A DNA stretch of 64,000 bases from Membranipora membranacea (Eukaryota; Bryozoa; Gymnolaemata; Cheilostomatida; Membraniporidae), in the NCBI GenBank assembly GCA_914767715.1, contig OU612073.1, positions 21,204,001 through 21,268,000 of the forward strand. The letters are read 5' to 3'. The position numbers were made by a program, and so were the translations under genes. Below the pieces are notes generated by a model, which was not told where the DNA came from, ran no database searches, and saw nothing but the letters and a program-made list of their open reading frames with translations. Below are positions 60,630 to 64,000 of the stretch, in pieces; the first letter of the stretch is position 1, and the number at the start of each line of letters is the position of its first letter.

Positions 60630-61770
60630 CCAACATATTCTCGGACAGTCAGCAGTTTTAGTTAAAGGTCAATTCTCTGCTGTCAAAACAACATCCACTG
60701 GCAGTCCACAGGGGTGCCTCTGGAGCCCACTGCTATACTCCATATATGTCCAGAATATGCCTTTACCACCTTATGGTAACTACCACCTGATCAAATATGC
60801 AGATGACACTATCCTATTAGAGCTCTGCACGCCTAAGACACCATCAACACTGGACTCAGCTGCGGAATTCCTCACTGACTGGTTTTGTGCCAATGACCTC
60901 ATACTAAATGCCACAAAAACAAAGGAAATGATTATTAGTAACAAACGTGATAATCCAAGCTGTGATAACATCATCATTAAGGGTACTGAGGTTCAACGAG
61001 TCAATTTGTATACCTTGGCACTTCTATTGACTCAAAGCTCACTTTTAAAGATCATACTCAGTCTGTCGTTAGGAAAGCTAGAAAACGGCTTTTTATTATG
61101 AAACATCTATCATTCCTCAAAGTGCCTAAACCAATCAGATTGAGATGCTATGTCACGTTCATTGAGTGCGTTTTTATTTACCATCTGTGCACTGTTTTTG
61201 GTCATATGTCTAATTCATGTGAAAAATCTATTGACAATGTGATCTCCACAGCAGGTTATCTAGCAGGATGCAGATTCTCCAACATATCTGATATTTATGA
61301 ATGTTGTTTTCACAATAAGTGCCTTAGAATGTACGCCACTGAGAATGACCCTCTTTTTGAGCTAGATAAGCTACCTTCAGGGCGCTACCGTGCCTTGAAG
61401 TGTAGAGTTGATATTCGTAAGAACTGTTTTAGAGCACAATGCATCAAATTTTTAAATAAAACATTTTTCCGAGTATCATTTTATAACGGTACAACACTGC
61501 AACATTTTTATATTATACAGTATTTTAATATTTTTATTATGAGCTCAACAGACACTTTTATTTCTCAACCACTTGGCAGAGACAGAATAAATTATCCTTA
61601 GACCAAAGAGATGTCGCACTGAAAAGAGATGTCGCAGCTTATTTAATTTTTTTATGTCATACTGTGACACCACATTTCATGGAAGTTAAAAAAATTATGT
61701 CCTGCTTTTACCCAGAGCAACCCGTGATACATTTTTATTATCATATGGTAATATTGGATCGGATAATAAA
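60630..61770 (+). mobile_element. Decayed, 5'-truncated LINE with reverse transcriptase C-terminal half
   Basis: The frame carries reverse transcriptase motifs STGSPQGCLWSPLLYSIY and YADDTILL (the YADD catalytic box), then LNATKTKEMIISNKR. It shifts by one base near 61000, after which QFVYLGTSIDSKLTFKDH and ARKRLFIMKHLSFLKVPKP continue in another frame, as in the thumb/C-terminal region of non-LTR retrotransposons of the Jockey/CR1 or related groups. The endonuclease domain and RT palm N-terminus are missing. The 3' end may be the ACTAAACTAAAC repeat at about 61769. The copy is inactive. Confidence 0.8.
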
Positions 61771-63050
61771 ACTAAACTAAACTTCTTCAATTTAGTTAAC
61801 GACAAGCCTCACATACCCAGTTTGTTTGTGCAGTTGTTAGAGTAGCCTAGTCCGACCCAGAATATGTTATCAGTTCACCTAGGCCTTAAGGGGGTTTTGA
61901 GCTGATTCTTAATCTGTCATAAGAGTTTTGATAGCTGTCATATTTTGGAGAAAAATACCTTTTAATGTCGTCACTGGACCCTGGCAAACTCCTATCAAAA
62001 ATGTGGGAAATATGGGTTCAGACAAGTTTCTATTACGATATCAGAGGAGCTGCTCCAAAACAATCACACACATCTGAGGTTAAGAGGACGGTTGAGGGTT
62101 ATATAAGTAACCAATGTGGTATTCCCTGTATTACCTCATTCAATTACCTTCTACCTACTATTCAATGACTAATGTTATACCTAAGCAGGTGCCCAAAATG
62201 GTTACGATGCATGATGAAGAGTTACCTCCCCATATCTATAGTTAGAAAATGCAAAAGAATTACTTTTGTTTACTTGAAGGGCCAATCAAGAAGCAGCACC
62301 TCTACTCTCATTGACCAAAGTAGATCTCCAGGCTTCTAAATCAACCATAATAGCAAATGTTATAAATATAATATAATAAAGTCATTGATAGTAGACTGGT
62401 CCATTATCAAGCTATAAAGGTTCATCTCAGCTGAGATTCCACCAACGGCAAAGGATAAGTGGTAGGGTGGGCATACCACCCTCCCGACTGAACTGACTAG
62501 ACTGAATAAGACATGTACTTGATGTCAAGGTATCAGAAATTTCCCTTGTCATCGTAAGCCAAGACTAGATTTGAAAATGAGGCATTTGATTCAAGCATAT
62601 GTATCCTGAGCAGATTTTTACATATAACTCGTGAAACATGACGAAAGCTGACACATAGCACCATATATTATAAAACCTTTATTTGAGAGAAAAACATGGC
62701 AGTTAAATGCATCAATACAGCGGCTTAGCAGATATGTTGAAAGTTTTTACTTTCATCCTGCGTTTAAAATAATTCAGGATATATAACAGTATACATCAAC
62801 AGTCAACACATAAGCATATAACATATTCTTTACCGATCTTGTCCCAGCAGAGAAGGATTTTGAAGAAAAGACACAGGTAGAGTAATGAAAATGATTTTAC
62901 CGACGGGTTAGCTATTGCAAAACTATCTACCCTAAATACAAGGCATGTTCGAGCCAAGTAACCCACTAGCACAGAAATTTCATGAGCTGTTTTTCTTGTA
63001 CATGTAGTTATCTAGAAATAAATATGGAAAAACCTGGTGTAGGCTGTAAT
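61771..63050. other. Intergenic region between LINE and fumarase
   Basis: No gene is supported. A GC-rich hairpin (TAGGGTGGG-CATA-CCACCCTCCC) near 62463 resembles the GGAGGG-type mini-hairpins but has no convincing direct flanks. Confidence 0.4.
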
Positions 63051-63983
63051 TCACTCCATCTGCCATTCTTTGAAAAAGTCATTGCCCTTGTCATCTACGA
63101 CTATAAAAGCAGGGAAATTCTCCACCTCAATCTTCCAAATGGCCTCCATACCTGCAATTACAAATATCATAATTTAGCTAAAATGTCTGAACACCAAGTG
63201 GCTCTTAGTTTTGCTGGCAGGTATTAGACAAGCACACAGTTTTCAGTTAATACCTCCTAGCTAACTACATCTAAATCAGCAGGTGCTCAAATCCACTGAG
63301 CCCCGCCCCCGTCCCCAACACACCCAATCATAATAAAGTGTACTTACCAAGCTCTTCATATTCTAGCACCTCCACCTTTTTAATGCTATTTAAAGCTAAT
63401 ACAGCAGCGGGACCTCCGATAGACCCGAGGTAAAAACCACCGTGTGTTTTACAAGATTTTGTAACCTGTCAAAACAGATAACAATAATGATTTAGGTGAA
63501 TGCCATAATAATAAGTTATTATTATTATTCATTTACGGTGAATGCTTAGTTTGCAAATGCTTAGACTCACTCCCAGCAGTCTGAGCGCTTAGACTCACTC
63601 CCAGCAGTCTGAGCGCTTAGACTCACTCCCAGCAGTCTCAGCGCATGACTAGTGAATGCTAAATTTTCCTAACTCAATAAGCTGCACACTGAAGTCCTGA
63701 CTAATAAAGCGATTTACAATGGCGAGATTCAACCATGGTATGTCTACAAGTGACCTATAGCATAATTATATTGAATATCCAAAAATTATTAGGACCAGGA
63801 GTCTCAGTCCTAGTGGCATTGTGAGATTACTGAAAGGTCTTTACAGGTTTCAGGTGACTTACTGCTTTACTCCTGTTGCCTTTAGCTAACATAACCATGC
63901 TGCCTCCAGCTGCCTGCAACTCCTCTACATATGAATCCATTCTTCCTGCTGTAGTCGGACCAAAAGAACCACTGGCATACCCC
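63051..63983 (-). CDS. Fumarate hydratase class I (Fe-S), 3' exons; 5' part beyond window
   Basis: Three exons on the minus strand, 63983-63863, 63465-63348 and 63151-63051, join in frame. They read [59 protein letters not shown] and [20 protein letters not shown], ending FFKEWQME-stop. This is the C-terminal domain of class I fumarases, with the TTAGRMDSY and [15 protein letters not shown] signatures, which interconvert fumarate and malate using an oxygen-sensitive [4Fe-4S] cluster. The cluster cysteines are expected in the upstream part outside the window. Mammals use the unrelated class II enzyme (FH). Splice phases and GT/AG signals show this is a true nuclear gene and not bacterial contamination. 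Confidence 0.9.
63559..63642. repeat. 28-bp tandem repeat, three units
   Basis: Three successive near-identical units of GCTTAGACTCACTCCCAGCA plus GTCTGAGC occur in the fumarase intron. Each unit is itself partly palindromic (GACT...AGTC, GCTTAGAC...GTCTGAGC). The third unit has one substitution. Confidence 0.9.
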
Positions 63984-64000
63984 TGTAGCACCAATGAATA

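Noticed and set aside
63559-63642. CRISPR-like array
   Set aside because: The units are contiguous, have no spacers and lie in a eukaryotic intron; it is a minisatellite.

Overview
This is a eukaryotic, metazoan nuclear window: AT-rich, with intron-split genes using GT/AG junctions, AATAAA signals and many short mobile elements. Gene content (animal-type cryptochrome, a macro-domain mono-ART, CUB/sushi ectodomains, CstF-77, mitochondrial uL10) fits an invertebrate. A class I (Fe-S) fumarase and the general protein style make a non-bilaterian such as a sponge plausible, but the sequence alone does not settle this. Homology calls rest on recognising conserved motifs from memory; no searches were run.

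Layout. 0.5-1.8 kb: 3' exons of a GNAT acetyltransferase (+). 2.4-4.9 kb: complete five-exon MRPL10 (+). 5.5-19.7 kb: complete 17-exon CSTF3 (-), convergent with MRPL10, about 729 aa. 22.4-36.0 kb: 11-exon cryptochrome (+), divergent from CSTF3, about 558 aa. 37.8-38.5 kb: intronless secreted Cys-rich protein (-). 41.8-47.2 kb: seven-exon macro-domain plus PARP protein (+). 50.5-53.1 kb: broken patatin-like phospholipase remnant (-). 53.7-56.2 kb: CUB-CUB-sushi protein (+). 57.0-58.3 kb: small secreted Cys-rich protein (-). 58.8-59.6 kb: long exon resembling a signalling tail with an ITAM-like motif (+). 60.6-61.6 kb: decayed LINE. 63.05 kb to the right edge: 3' exons of a class I fumarate hydratase (-).

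Mobile DNA is the most striking aspect. At least eleven tiny hairpins (18-44 bp) are scattered over 40 kb. Nearly all are bounded by CA...TG-like ends, and each is flanked by a direct repeat of 7 bp (6/7 to 7/7 identical). One has its empty site preserved in a second copy of the host repeat within this window, and one sits in the last bases of a patatin exon and shifts its phase. They look either like ultra-short mobile palindromes or like excision footprints of terminal-inverted-repeat transposons that duplicate 7 bp. Other elements are a tandem pair of SINE-like units whose first copy begins with the 5' end of U2 snRNA, a foldback element carrying two oppositely oriented tRNA-like promoter heads, a 0.7-kb near-palindrome nested in an older repeat, and TTAA-bounded MITEs.

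The cryptochrome is unusual. Its fold is recognisable, but the FAD-proximal tryptophan of the electron-transfer chain and several other flavin-pocket residues are replaced.
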